From Marinobacter profundi (GTDB lineage Bacteria; Pseudomonadota; Gammaproteobacteria; Pseudomonadales; Oleiphilaceae): 64,000 bases of DNA. Below the pieces are notes generated by a model. It searched no databases, was not told the DNA's origin, and saw only the letters and a program-made list of their open reading frames with translations. Below, one piece after another: positions 16,252-24,267 of the stretch. Location of the stretch: positions 1 through 64,000 of the forward strand of contig NZ_KZ319369.1 of NCBI RefSeq assembly GCF_002744715.1. The letters are read 5' to 3'. Made by a program: the position numbers and the translations under genes. The first letter of the stretch is position 1. The number at the start of each line of letters is the position of its first letter.

Positions 16252-19170
16252 ATGAACACATTGCGCAGGAAAGTGACCGGTCTGGGATTCGCCGGCCTGG
16301 CATTGCTTGGACTGAGCGGCTGCTTTGAAGGCGAGCTCAGTGAGAACGAACAGAGCATCATGTCGGATCAGCCGTTCGCCTACGTGGTGCGGGACTATCC
16401 GGACATGGGCGATACTTCGTCGCTGAACTTGCGGCCGCCGCTGGATCCGCGGGCCCCCTATGCCTTCAATCCGGGGGCGAAGCTGATGGTGCGCGACCGG
16501 ATTGCCCTGAGTTCCTCCGAGCGCAATATCCTCGACCGCTACTTTGGCGGCAGCGGCTACGACGTCAAGGACCTGGACGTGTCGGCCGATGGCGAGCGGA
16601 TGGTGTTTGCCGCCCATGGCCCTGCCGGTAACGCCTCACACAGCACCTGGAACATCTACGAATACACCTTTGCCAGCGGCGAGATCCGGCGCATCTTTGC
16701 CGATGACGACGTGGCCAATGCCGGCGAAGACACCAACCCGACCTACACCAACGAAGGCCGGATCATTTTCTCCTCGTCCCGCCAGCATGGTCGTGGTGAC
16801 TGGCGCCTGCTGGACCTGCGGGAGTATCTGGAAGACTTCAATGAGCCGGCGTCGCTGCTGCACTCGGTAAACCGGGATGGCAGCAACCTGGCGCAGATCA
16901 CCTTTGGCCAGTTCCACGACATCGAGCCGGGTACCATGAACGACGGCCATGTGGTGTTTATCCGCTTCGGTCGCATCTACGAGACCCTGCAGGACTGTAC
17001 CCTGGAGAACATTGATAACCCCAACTTCAACACCCATCCCCACGGTGGCGGCTACGGTCAGGGCAATGGCAACGGTTTCCCCTCCGGGCTGGAAGAGCCG
17101 AAAGAGTGGACCGTAGAGGACAAGTGCGGCGCCTCGCTGGCCGGCCAGGTGGAAGGTGAACGGGTTTTTGTCGAAGACGTGCTCAGCATGTACCGCATCA
17201 CCCCCAGTGGCGGCAACGTACACCGCTACTTTGGCAGCCTGAGCGAGGAATTCTCCGATGCCTCATTCATCCACTACATGGATCCGATCCCGCTGGATGA
17301 CGGCAACCTGCTGACCATCATGCGCCACGTCTACAACCCGATCTATGGTGGCGACGTGGTCAAGGTGAACAGTGCCAACTTCTTTGCGGTGGGCAAGCCG
17401 GTGGCCGAATCGGTGATCGGCGAGGCGGAAGAATCCATGACTCCGGGTCTGGTGAACTTCTATCCCAGCCAGGTTTCGCCAGCGGGCTGGTACAGCGCCG
17501 TTGCGCCCTATGGTGACGGTACCGGCCGTCTGCTGGCCAGCTGGGCCCAGTGCCTGGTGACCGACAGCACCATTACCGGCGCCTGCGAGGGTTCCTCGAC
17601 CGTTGATAACCTCGGCGAACCGCAATACGGCATCTGGATGGTGGATCCGGCGCAGAATACCCGGCTGCCGGTGGTGCGTGGTCACCAGAATGCGCTGTAC
17701 ACCGACGTGGTGATTGCCGACCGCAACGAACTGGCCCGCCCCTACACCGGCAACCAGCACAATCTGGACCTGGAAGAGAATACCGCGCTGTTTCACATCC
17801 GCAGCGTCTACGACATGGACGGCGCCGATATGGCGGCGTTGTACGACGGCGGCATCGAAACCCGCCGTGATCCGTCCCTGACCCATCCCGATGACCGTTC
17901 CGAGCGGTTTATCCGGGTCCTGGGCAAGCGCAGCATTCCACCGCTGCTGGAGCAGGCCATCCTCTCCGACCCGATTCTCAACCCGGCGGAAGGCCCGCAG
18001 CCGCCGCTCGGGCTGACTCCGCTGATCGGCTCCGGTGATCGCAATCTTTATGACATCCTGTCCTACGCCATGGTGGAGCCGGACGGCTCGGCGATGGTGA
18101 AGGTGCCGGCGGATACCAGCTTCACCTTCGAAGTGGTCAACAAGTATGGCAAGCGGGTCGACCTGATTGCTGCCCCCGACTACAACTACAACTACCTGAT
18201 CCAGCACCCCCAGTCCCTGCTGCTGGAAAATGGCGAAGTGCTGAAGTGTTACGGTTGCCATGACCCGGAAGTGGACATTCCCCACGCCCGGACGGACGTG
18301 GAACTGGCCTCGGCCAACCCGGGGGCGCCGGCCGCTGCCATGCCGTTCCCCAATGCCAACCCGATGATCATCGCCCAGAACTGGAAAGACACCATGGCGG
18401 AGGCGCTGGTGGACTCGCTCAGTTATCTGCCCACCACCTGGGCCGACGACATGCGTTACGAGGATTTCTGGAGCAACCCGCCGGATGCCAGCTTGGCCTT
18501 CAGCAATCCCTATTCCGGGCTGACGACCCCGGTGCCGGCAAACGATCCGTCGTGCCTGACCAACTGGACGAGTAACTGCAAGGCCACCATCAACTACGTC
18601 GAGCACATCCAGCCGATCTGGAATGCCTGCCGGGTGGACCCGAACCAGAACGTGGTGACCTCGTGCCAGAACTGCCATCGCGCGGCCGAGAGCAAGTCCT
18701 GCGCTGCAGGAGTCGGCGGCGGCGGCCCCGGCACCGGCCTGATGCTGGGCTCGGGCAACGCGTCCTGGGACGGTCGCCAGCTGGAGTCGTATGTCGAGCT
18801 GTTCAAACCGGATTATTACATCCGCGAGACCACGACCGGAGACTGGGTGGAAGTGGATGAGACCAATCTCGATGCCGAGTGTCCGGACGGTATCCAGGGT
18901 GACATGACGGTGTTGCCGGATCCGGGAGTGTGCTTTGCCCGTCGCCTGATGAGCGCCCGTGGCGCCATTGCCAGTGCCCGTTTCTTCAGCCTGTTTGATA
19001 ACGACCCGGACGACGACGAGTACCAGGTGGAAACCACCGGCACCGAGGCGATCCGCCAGAGTCATATGGGCATGCTGAGCAGGGCCGAACTGAGGCTGAT
19101 CGCCGAGTGGCTGGACACCGGTGCCCATCTCTTCAACGATCCCGACAAATTCGAGTTCCCGGTGGAATAA
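16252..19170 (+). CDS. HzsA-like di-heme lipoprotein
   Basis: A 972-residue predicted lipoprotein (LGLSGC, Cys24). Two c-type heme motifs are present: CYGCH at 666-670 and CQNCH at 805-809, the second after the pattern INYVEHIQPIWNAC found in cytochrome-like modules. The middle (about 100-460) has beta-propeller-like repeats such as PTYTNEGRIIFSSSRQHGRGD and MNDGHVVFIRFGR, which recall the alpha subunit of hydrazine synthase and its many non-anammox relatives. There is no reason to propose hydrazine chemistry here. The ATG at 16252 follows GAGAGGAAAG; a longer frame from 16198 would translate the hairpin. Being inside a proton-motor operon, it may be a surface or periplasmic redox protein served by the machine. 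Function is unknown. Confidence 0.72.
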   Translation: MNTLRRKVTGLGFAGLALLGLSGCFEGELSENEQSIMSDQPFAYVVRDYPDMGDTSSLNLRPPLDPRAPYAFNPGAKLMVRDRIALSSSERNILDRYFGGSGYDVKDLDVSADGERMVFAAHGPAGNASHSTWNIYEYTFASGEIRRIFADDDVANAGEDTNPTYTNEGRIIFSSSRQHGRGDWRLLDLREYLEDFNEPASLLHSVNRDGSNLAQITFGQFHDIEPGTMNDGHVVFIRFGRIYETLQDCTLENIDNPNFNTHPHGGGYGQGNGNGFPSGLEEPKEWTVEDKCGASLAGQVEGERVFVEDVLSMYRITPSGGNVHRYFGSLSEEFSDASFIHYMDPIPLDDGNLLTIMRHVYNPIYGGDVVKVNSANFFAVGKPVAESVIGEAEESMTPGLVNFYPSQVSPAGWYSAVAPYGDGTGRLLASWAQCLVTDSTITGACEGSSTVDNLGEPQYGIWMVDPAQNTRLPVVRGHQNALYTDVVIADRNELARPYTGNQHNLDLEENTALFHIRSVYDMDGADMAALYDGGIETRRDPSLTHPDDRSERFIRVLGKRSIPPLLEQAILSDPILNPAEGPQPPLGLTPLIGSGDRNLYDILSYAMVEPDGSAMVKVPADTSFTFEVVNKYGKRVDLIAAPDYNYNYLIQHPQSLLLENGEVLKCYGCHDPEVDIPHARTDVELASANPGAPAAAMPFPNANPMIIAQNWKDTMAEALVDSLSYLPTTWADDMRYEDFWSNPPDASLAFSNPYSGLTTPVPANDPSCLTNWTSNCKATINYVEHIQPIWNACRVDPNQNVVTSCQNCHRAAESKSCAAGVGGGGPGTGLMLGSGNASWDGRQLESYVELFKPDYYIRETTTGDWVEVDETNLDAECPDGIQGDMTVLPDPGVCFARRLMSARGAIASARFFSLFDNDPDDDEYQVETTGTEAIRQSHMGMLSRAELRLIAEWLDTGAHLFNDPDKFEFPVE

Positions 19171-19187
19171 CAAGAAGGAAAACGACC

Positions 19188-19865
19188 GTGACAGTAGCAA
19201 TGAGCCAGACTGACGTCATCTACCTGGACAGCTGGGCGCTGCCGGACTTCGAGCTGGAGCGCCAGGGCTGGGGTATCCCGCCGCGGGAATCCTGGCAGGT
19301 GGACCGCAAGTTCCGCCAGATCCATGCCGCGCGCAAGAGCAGCACCCTGTTCAAACGCTTTAACCGGCATTACCTGGCGATCTCCCGCCACCGCGGCCGC
19401 AGGGAACTGCCGGAGCAGGTCATCGACCTGGCGTTTGTCGAAGCCGAGGCCCGCGAGGTGCGGGATTTCAAGGCCAGGTTGTGGTTGCTGGCGGCCTGCC
19501 TGCTCACCATTCCGGTGGCGTTCACCGGCCTGATGCCGGTGGCACCGCTGTGGATGTTACCGCCGGTGCTGATTGCGGTGGCGCTGGTGGCCGTTGCCCT
19601 GCGGCTGCGCAAACATCATTACGAGTTCCGCGCCCTCAACAGTGACGTGGTGGTCTTTACCGTGGATGCCGGCGTGCCGGCCAAGGAAGACGCCGAGGCC
19701 TTTGTCCGCGACCTGTCGCTCAGCATCGCGGATGCCCAGCGGGTACTGCCTGCGGGCAAACAGCGGATTCCGGTGGCGGTGGCGGAAATGCGCCGGCTGG
19801 CAGAGCAGGGAATCATCAGCAAGGACGACTACGAAGCCATCAAACGCAACTGGTTCCGCAGCTGA
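19188..19865 (+). CDS. Two-TM membrane protein with SHOCT-like C-terminus, last gene of the envelope operon
   Basis: A 225-residue protein. Residues 1-95 are soluble and basic; two membrane helices follow (about 97-116 and 119-140) with a very short turn, so both ends lie in the cytoplasm; the C-terminal 27 residues (EMRRLAEQGIISKDDYEAIK) match the short SHOCT oligomerisation motif. GTG at 19188, with AAGGA about eight bases before, is preferred over ATG 19200, which lacks a ribosome site. It begins 17 bases after the di-heme lipoprotein stop. The hairpin at 19915-19945 ends the operon region. The role is unknown; SHOCT tails often occur in membrane-associated accessory proteins. Confidence 0.7.
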   Translation: MTVAMSQTDVIYLDSWALPDFELERQGWGIPPRESWQVDRKFRQIHAARKSSTLFKRFNRHYLAISRHRGRRELPEQVIDLAFVEAEAREVRDFKARLWLLAACLLTIPVAFTGLMPVAPLWMLPPVLIAVALVAVALRLRKHHYEFRALNSDVVVFTVDAGVPAKEDAEAFVRDLSLSIADAQRVLPAGKQRIPVAVAEMRRLAEQGIISKDDYEAIKRNWFRS

Positions 19866-19914
19866 CGCCTGCGGCCTCTACCCCGTGTTGCGGGTGGGGG
19901 GGTGAGGGAAGGGT

Positions 19915-19945
19915 GCCGGTTTGCCCGCGCAAGCGGGAAACCGGC
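19915..19945. terminator. Hairpin after the envelope operon (weak terminator)
   Basis: GCCGGTTT plus CCCGC (19915-19928, one bulged G) pairs with GCGGG plus AAACCGGC (19933-19945) around loop GCAA. Only TT follows, so termination may rely on Rho or on the adjacent REP-like structure. Confidence 0.5.
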
Positions 19946-19950
19946 TTAAA

Positions 19951-20014
19951 GGGACAGACCCAAGGTCAGTCCCTGTCGACTGTTCCACTCAGGGACTGAC
20001 CTCAGGTCTGTCCC
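19951..20014. repeat. REP-like compound palindrome
   Basis: Two 25-nt arms (19951-19975 and 19990-20014) are inverted copies with two mismatches. Each arm is itself an imperfect palindrome: GGGACAGACC then GGTCAGTCCC. The unit can form one long hairpin or two small ones. Extragenic palindromes with GGGACAGACC-type cores are common after genes in this group of bacteria and may be moved by RAYT transposases; no transposase is in the window. It lies between two convergent genes. Confidence 0.75.
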
Positions 20015-20029
20015 CGTTGGCGGTCCAGG

Positions 20030-20275
20030 CTACAGCTTGGCGAAGGCCGCGTCGAAATCGGCAGCGGCGGCATCGGTAAACTCGAAAGTTTGCCGGATAT
20101 ACGCCAGGGTGCTCTTTTCGGTCTCGGTAACGCCGGGACCATCCTGGGCGGATTTGAACAAATCGGCCACTTCATCCTTGGAAAGCTTGCCCTCACCGCG
20201 GCCAGTCGTGTGCTTGCGGGCGAGATCCAGCAGTTCTTTTTCGTATTTTTGACCGTCTATCGTTTCGTAAGCCAT
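20030..20275 (-). CDS. Small conserved-looking protein of unknown function
   Basis: An 81-residue acidic cytoplasmic protein, mostly helical (MAYETIDGQKYEKELLDLARK, followed by KLSKDEVADLFKSAQDG). The second part looks like a helix-loop-helix but lacks a full EF-hand calcium loop. The ATG at 20275 has GGAG ten bases upstream; a TTG two codons earlier is less likely. It is a single gene, convergent with the envelope operon. I do not recognise the family. Confidence 0.65.
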   Translation of the reverse strand: MAYETIDGQKYEKELLDLARKHTTGRGEGKLSKDEVADLFKSAQDGPGVTETEKSTLAYIRQTFEFTDAAAADFDAAFAKL

Positions 20276-20445
20276 AACCAAACAACTCCATTTGACATCT
20301 GATCAGCACTAACCCGAACGATTCGCTGCCCGGGCCGGCAGTGAGGGCGAAAGCACGGACCACAAAACCGAACGTTCATTAACATCCAAGCACACAGACC
20401 ATGGTTGCGCAAATTTTGACCTTGCCGGGCCCGTGCTGGGGCTGA

Positions 20446-22020
20446 TCAGTGCTCGGGAAAGCTCGTCCAACCCTCCAGCCAGCTCTTCGATGCCACCGGA
20501 CTGATTGCACCAAAGTACACCGCAGACTCATCAAAAAACTCGCTTTGTGGCGGCGGGGTCGCGGTCTGCATGTGCTTCATCAGCACCTTCGGCACAAAAC
20601 TTGGATTAACCTCGTCAGCGGCGCTGGCGAACAGCGCGGATTCCACTTGCGATTCGTTCCTGTTGCGGGCGGTTCCCAGCCACGCCTGCTCGTCAAAGCC
20701 GAAGTCATCATCCTCGGCTTCGTGGTCGATCTGGCCTAGGTGCCCGATACTGGCGAACAGGTTGTTGCTGAAGGTCAGCAGTGAGCGGCTGGTCAGTGAC
20801 AGGGCGTCATCCCGGGTGTCGAGCGCCTCGATACCGAAGCTGTCGATCAGCATGTTATGGAAATGGCCGCCGCTGCCTTCCCGCAGCACAATCGCCCGGT
20901 GTTTCTTCTCGGACACCCCCGCGCCCACCAGCGTGACATTGTAGAAGCTGGGTTCGGAGCGGGGCAGGGCTTCGTGTTTTTTGCCGTTGTTGTCACCCTC
21001 GAAGGCATTGTCGCCGGTGGCCTTGTGTTGCTGGATGACGGCAAACTGGACGTTACCGGTCCAGCCCCAGTCCCAGTCGATACTGTCGTCACCGGCACCG
21101 GTCACCACAATGTTCTTGAGGTCGACACTGCCGCCGAACATCTCGATGCCATCATCCAGTGAGCGATGCACCTGGACGTTGCGCACAATGGTGTTCTTGC
21201 CGCAGCCGCCAAGCGTTAGGCCATTGAGTTCGTTGTCCTTGTAGACCTCGAAACCGGCAAACTCGATCCGGGTGAATTCGATGACGCCACAGGAGTGCTC
21301 CCCATCCTGGCCGCCAAACGCGCCCCGGGCCTCCCCTTCGGGCAGGCCTTCAATGGCGGCACCCGGCTGGTTGACCGGCGCCTTGCCGAGCAAGACCACT
21401 CCACCCCAGTCGCCCCGGCCGCGGCTGCCTTTGGCCTCGGCACTGGTGAACACAACCGGGCTCTCGGCCTTGCCGCGGGCAAACAGTTTGGCCGACGGCG
21501 TGACAATCAGCGCCGCGCCGTTCTCGCCTTCAATGGTGACGCCGGGCTCTATGGTCAGGCTGGCGTTTTCGACGTAAACGGTGTCTGTAAGGACGTAGCG
21601 CTTTCCGGATGCCCAGGTGGTGTCTGCGACGATGTCCGAATCGATGCGGACCACCCGGTTCTCAAAGGCCGTGAAGCCCACGGCGACGCCCGCCATCGCG
21701 GCGACTGCCAGTACCGCCGGGAAATTGCGGCGGAGCCAGCTTCTGTTCTCAGAGCGCTCGGCTGGGGTAATCGCCAGCCGGTTGATGCTTTCTTTCACCA
21801 TCAACGGCTGGTTGTCATCGTTGGCCCGGATTTCCCTCACCAGCGCCTTGAGCTCTTTTGAACCGGATTGCTCGACGCGCCGCAGCACGTCCTGGCGATA
21901 GGCCGGCTCCTTCAGCAGGGTGTTCAGGTGCACGAACTCGATGCCGGGGCAGCCGCCTTTATCAATGCGACGCTTCAGGCGCCAGAGTTTTTCGACAAGT
22001 AGGGAAGAATCTCCAGACAT
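20446..22020 (-). CDS. Membrane-anchored beta-helix protein with N-terminal cytoplasmic domain
   Basis: A 524-residue protein with an unusual layout: residues 1-98 are soluble, charged and helical with no signal peptide, residues 101-119 form a single membrane helix (PAVLAVAAMAGVAVGFTAF), and residues about 130-510 are periplasmic. The periplasmic part shows right-handed parallel beta-helix features, with repeats such as NTIVRNVQVHRSLDDGIEMFGG and NIVVTGAGDDSIDWDWGW, which resemble domains in large surface proteins. The topology (cytoplasmic N-domain, one TM, extracytoplasmic sensor-like domain) is like an anti-sigma factor, but no sigma gene is adjacent. The start at 22020 is the first ATG and has only a weak GAGAG upstream. 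Function is unknown. Confidence 0.72.
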   Translation of the reverse strand: MSGDSSLLVEKLWRLKRRIDKGGCPGIEFVHLNTLLKEPAYRQDVLRRVEQSGSKELKALVREIRANDDNQPLMVKESINRLAITPAERSENRSWLRRNFPAVLAVAAMAGVAVGFTAFENRVVRIDSDIVADTTWASGKRYVLTDTVYVENASLTIEPGVTIEGENGAALIVTPSAKLFARGKAESPVVFTSAEAKGSRGRGDWGGVVLLGKAPVNQPGAAIEGLPEGEARGAFGGQDGEHSCGVIEFTRIEFAGFEVYKDNELNGLTLGGCGKNTIVRNVQVHRSLDDGIEMFGGSVDLKNIVVTGAGDDSIDWDWGWTGNVQFAVIQQHKATGDNAFEGDNNGKKHEALPRSEPSFYNVTLVGAGVSEKKHRAIVLREGSGGHFHNMLIDSFGIEALDTRDDALSLTSRSLLTFSNNLFASIGHLGQIDHEAEDDDFGFDEQAWLGTARNRNESQVESALFASAADEVNPSFVPKVLMKHMQTATPPPQSEFFDESAVYFGAISPVASKSWLEGWTSFPEH

Positions 22021-22295
22021 TTGCTACCGCTCTCTTAAAAAATGGTAAGCAAGAGTCTAGGAAGGTTTGATGACTGTCCTGTGAAACCTGTCGTTGCAGA
22101 CGGGTCGTTGGCGGTTCAGGTCAAGCCCGCCGGTCGGTATGATGCAGTTCACATAATGGGTCTGGTGGCGATGTTCCGCAGGGGGTGGCGGCGGCATTCC
22201 GCCGGCGAATCTGGGATAATTGACGGCCTTGCCCCAGGCCCACCGTCGAATGTGAGCCCGACGCTGAATTGATGCCACATAGAAAGGATTTGTTT

Positions 22296-22814
22296 ATGAA
22301 AATCAGTAGTATTCTTTGTGTTTCCGCGCTTTCTCTTGGCCTTTCGGTGCTTGCCCCCGTTGCACTGGCCGATCGTGGAGCGAGTCCGGGTGAGCGCCTC
22401 GCTGATGAGATTGTCGGGGACATCATCGACCGTACCGCGGATGCGGCGCGGGATGAGGTTCGTCGCCAGATCGGTATTGACCCGCTGGAGCGTGGTTATG
22501 GCGACCATGAGCGCTCCCACCGTGCCCCTTCGAGGCTATCCGATGAAACCCGCCGTGAGCTGTATGCCCTGGATGAAGAGCATGACCGCAAGATTTCCCA
22601 ACTCGAACGCGAGCTGGAGCAAAAGCTGAACAAGGCGGAAGCCGAGTTTCGCCGGGAAGCGGCAAGGGAAGACAAGCCGGAGAAAATTGCCGAGAAGCGC
22701 GACAAGCTGCGCGAAAAAGTCGACAAAGCCCACGACAAGTTTGAAGAAAAAGTGCGCGAAGAGAATGATCGTTTCGACCGCAAGCGCAACAATCTTCTGT
22801 CCAAACACGATTGA
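22296..22814 (+). CDS. Secreted coiled-coil protein
   Basis: A 172-residue protein with a clear signal peptide (residues 1-25, cleavage ALA/DR). The mature part is highly charged; residues about 80-172 are an almost continuous Glu/Lys/Arg-rich helix (ELEQKLNKAEAEFRREAARE), a long coiled coil. The ATG at 22296 is supported by AAAGGA seven bases upstream. The next gene, a lipoprotein that also has a coiled-coil region, starts 62 bases after the stop, so they may act together in the periplasm. No family is recognised. Confidence 0.72.
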   Translation: MKISSILCVSALSLGLSVLAPVALADRGASPGERLADEIVGDIIDRTADAARDEVRRQIGIDPLERGYGDHERSHRAPSRLSDETRRELYALDEEHDRKISQLERELEQKLNKAEAEFRREAAREDKPEKIAEKRDKLREKVDKAHDKFEEKVREENDRFDRKRNNLLSKHD

Positions 22815-22876
22815 TGACCAAGTCCAATCACCGGCCAGTGACCTGGCCGGTAGTCCCGATCATGGAGTTTCCCCTA

Positions 22877-23755
22877 ATGATGCGCAACGTTTTCAAACTG
22901 GCCGCCGTGTGGCTGTCACTGTTCTTGCTTACCGCCTGTAGCGGACCTGAAACCCCCCAGGAAGTCACCGAGGCCTTCTGGCAGGCGGTCATGGAAGATG
23001 ATGCCGATGGCGTGGCCCGTTACTCCACCATGGCCACCCCGGCCGAGTACCCGCAGCTGGAAGCTGACTGGTCGGCTGCAAGCCTGGCGCTGGGCCGCAC
23101 CGTTATCGAAGAGCGTGAGGCTACCGTGGTGACGGTCTTCAAGGGGATCGAGGGAGCCGGCGACGAAGGCCGGGAAGTGGCGACCTATCTGGTCCTGCGG
23201 GATGAGCAATGGAAAGTAGACTACCAGCCCACCGCGGATGCCTTCGCGGCCCGCTCGGCCCTGCAGAAGTTTGTGGGCGAGCTCGGCCGGCTGAGTGACC
23301 AGATCAAATCCAGTTTCAGCCGCTCGTCCGATGCCCTGGCAGAACGGATGGACGACATGGCCAGCGAAATGCGGGCCCTGTCAGACTCCGCCACCGCAGA
23401 AGCCAGCGCCGCACTGGAAGAATACAGCGAGCGGCTGCGGAAACACATCGAGGAGCTCACCGAGTCCCTCGAAGAGGCGCTGAAGGACGAAAAACAGGCC
23501 AGCCCCCAGGACCGCGAACTGCTGGAAACCTCCATCCGCGACCTGAACACCCGCAACGCGCAACTGGAAGACCCGGATTTCGAGTCCATTGCCGCCAGCA
23601 GCACCACCGTTGCAGAAACCCGCGTGCGCCTCCAGGCGCTGGATCAGCAGGTCTTTGCCGATTACGAGGAGGACTGGCAGGAGTGGGTCGAGGACATCGA
23701 ACAGGACGTCAACGACCTGCTTGAGGATATCCGGGCGGGGTTGCGGAAAGGTTAA
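22877..23755 (+). CDS. Lipoprotein with NTF2/DUF4878-like N-domain and coiled coil
   Basis: A 292-residue lipoprotein (LLTAC, Cys21). Residues about 28-122 (EVTEAFWQAVMEDDADGVA, then YLVLRDEQWKVDYQP) resemble the DUF4878/NTF2-like fold found in small bacterial lipoproteins. Residues about 140-290 form acidic coiled-coil helices (EEYSERLRKHIEELTESLEE). The double ATG at 22877/22880 follows GGAG; a longer frame from 22811 would remove the lipoprotein signal from the N-terminus. It ends before a strong bidirectional terminator shared with tmRNA. Function unknown. Confidence 0.75.
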   Translation: MMRNVFKLAAVWLSLFLLTACSGPETPQEVTEAFWQAVMEDDADGVARYSTMATPAEYPQLEADWSAASLALGRTVIEEREATVVTVFKGIEGAGDEGREVATYLVLRDEQWKVDYQPTADAFAARSALQKFVGELGRLSDQIKSSFSRSSDALAERMDDMASEMRALSDSATAEASAALEEYSERLRKHIEELTESLEEALKDEKQASPQDRELLETSIRDLNTRNAQLEDPDFESIAASSTTVAETRVRLQALDQQVFADYEEDWQEWVEDIEQDVNDLLEDIRAGLRKG

Positions 23756-23777
23756 TAGAAAACTGCGCTCGAGAAAC

Positions 23778-23809
23778 GAGAAAAGCCCCTGAAATCAGGG
23801 GCTTTTCTC
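23778..23809. terminator. Bidirectional terminator between the lipoprotein gene and ssrA
   Basis: A perfect 15-bp stem (23778-23792 with 23795-23809) with A-rich and T-rich flanks. It serves the plus-strand lipoprotein gene and the minus-strand tmRNA gene. Confidence 0.93.
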
Positions 23810-23817
23810 TTGGAAGG

Positions 23818-24184
23818 TGGTGGAGACGGCGGGAATTGAACCCGCGTCCGCCAGCACTAGGCCTTGAGATCTACATGCTTAGTGTCCTTCTATTGATTTA
23901 ACCTCAGGCGACCCGAAGGCCAGGGTGCGAGAGGCGAGCTCTTTGAATCTTAGCCGTTAACCAGTGAGCTCTGGTTAGCGGAGCATCCTATTAGCGATGA
24001 CGTCCTGGAATGTAGCTACTGAGTTATAGGCATCTCAGCCAGGACGACTGGAACGGCTTACGCCGCCAGTGCGTAGTTTTCGTCGTTTGCGACTATTAAA
24101 TTGCAGCTTTGGATTTACGAGATTGGCTGCCATCTCGACATGCACCCAAGGGTTCGTCACCAGCGTCGAAGCCAAGTCGTCCCC
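23818..24184 (-). ncRNA. ssrA: tmRNA (transfer-messenger RNA)
   Basis: A 367-nt one-piece tmRNA on the minus strand. The 5' end GGGGACG pairs with CGTCTCC near the 3' end, which finishes in ACCA, forming the alanine-type acceptor stem. The T-arm contains GGGTTCAATTCCC. The tag reading frame at 24058-24090 encodes ANDENYALAA and a TAA stop. It rescues stalled ribosomes with SmpB, whose gene lies about 1.5 kb upstream on the same strand. It has its own promoter (24194-24223) and a shared terminator (23778-23809). Confidence 0.97.
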
Positions 24185-24193
24185 TCTTGACTG

Positions 24194-24223
24194 AGTATAT
24201 GTGGGTGGCTACCGAAACTTCAA
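24194..24223 (-). promoter_or_regulatory. Sigma-70 promoter of ssrA
   Basis: On the minus strand: -35 TTGAAG (24223-24218), 18-bp spacer, -10 TATACT (24199-24194), nine bases before the tmRNA 5' end at 24184. Confidence 0.82.
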
Positions 24224-24267
24224 GGGCCGTGCCGTTAAAAGCCAAAATCAGGGCTGCGCAGTTGTAC

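Noticed and set aside
17263-19200. 645-codon minus-strand frame
   Set aside because: Antisense to the di-heme lipoprotein gene, which has a lipobox and heme motifs; the shadow has none.
5039-19865. Standard Tol-Pal or TonB-ExbB-ExbD locus
   Set aside because: No pal, tolB, cpoB or TonB-dependent receptor is present; two ExbD proteins, AgmX-type tail and several TPR lipoproteins point elsewhere.
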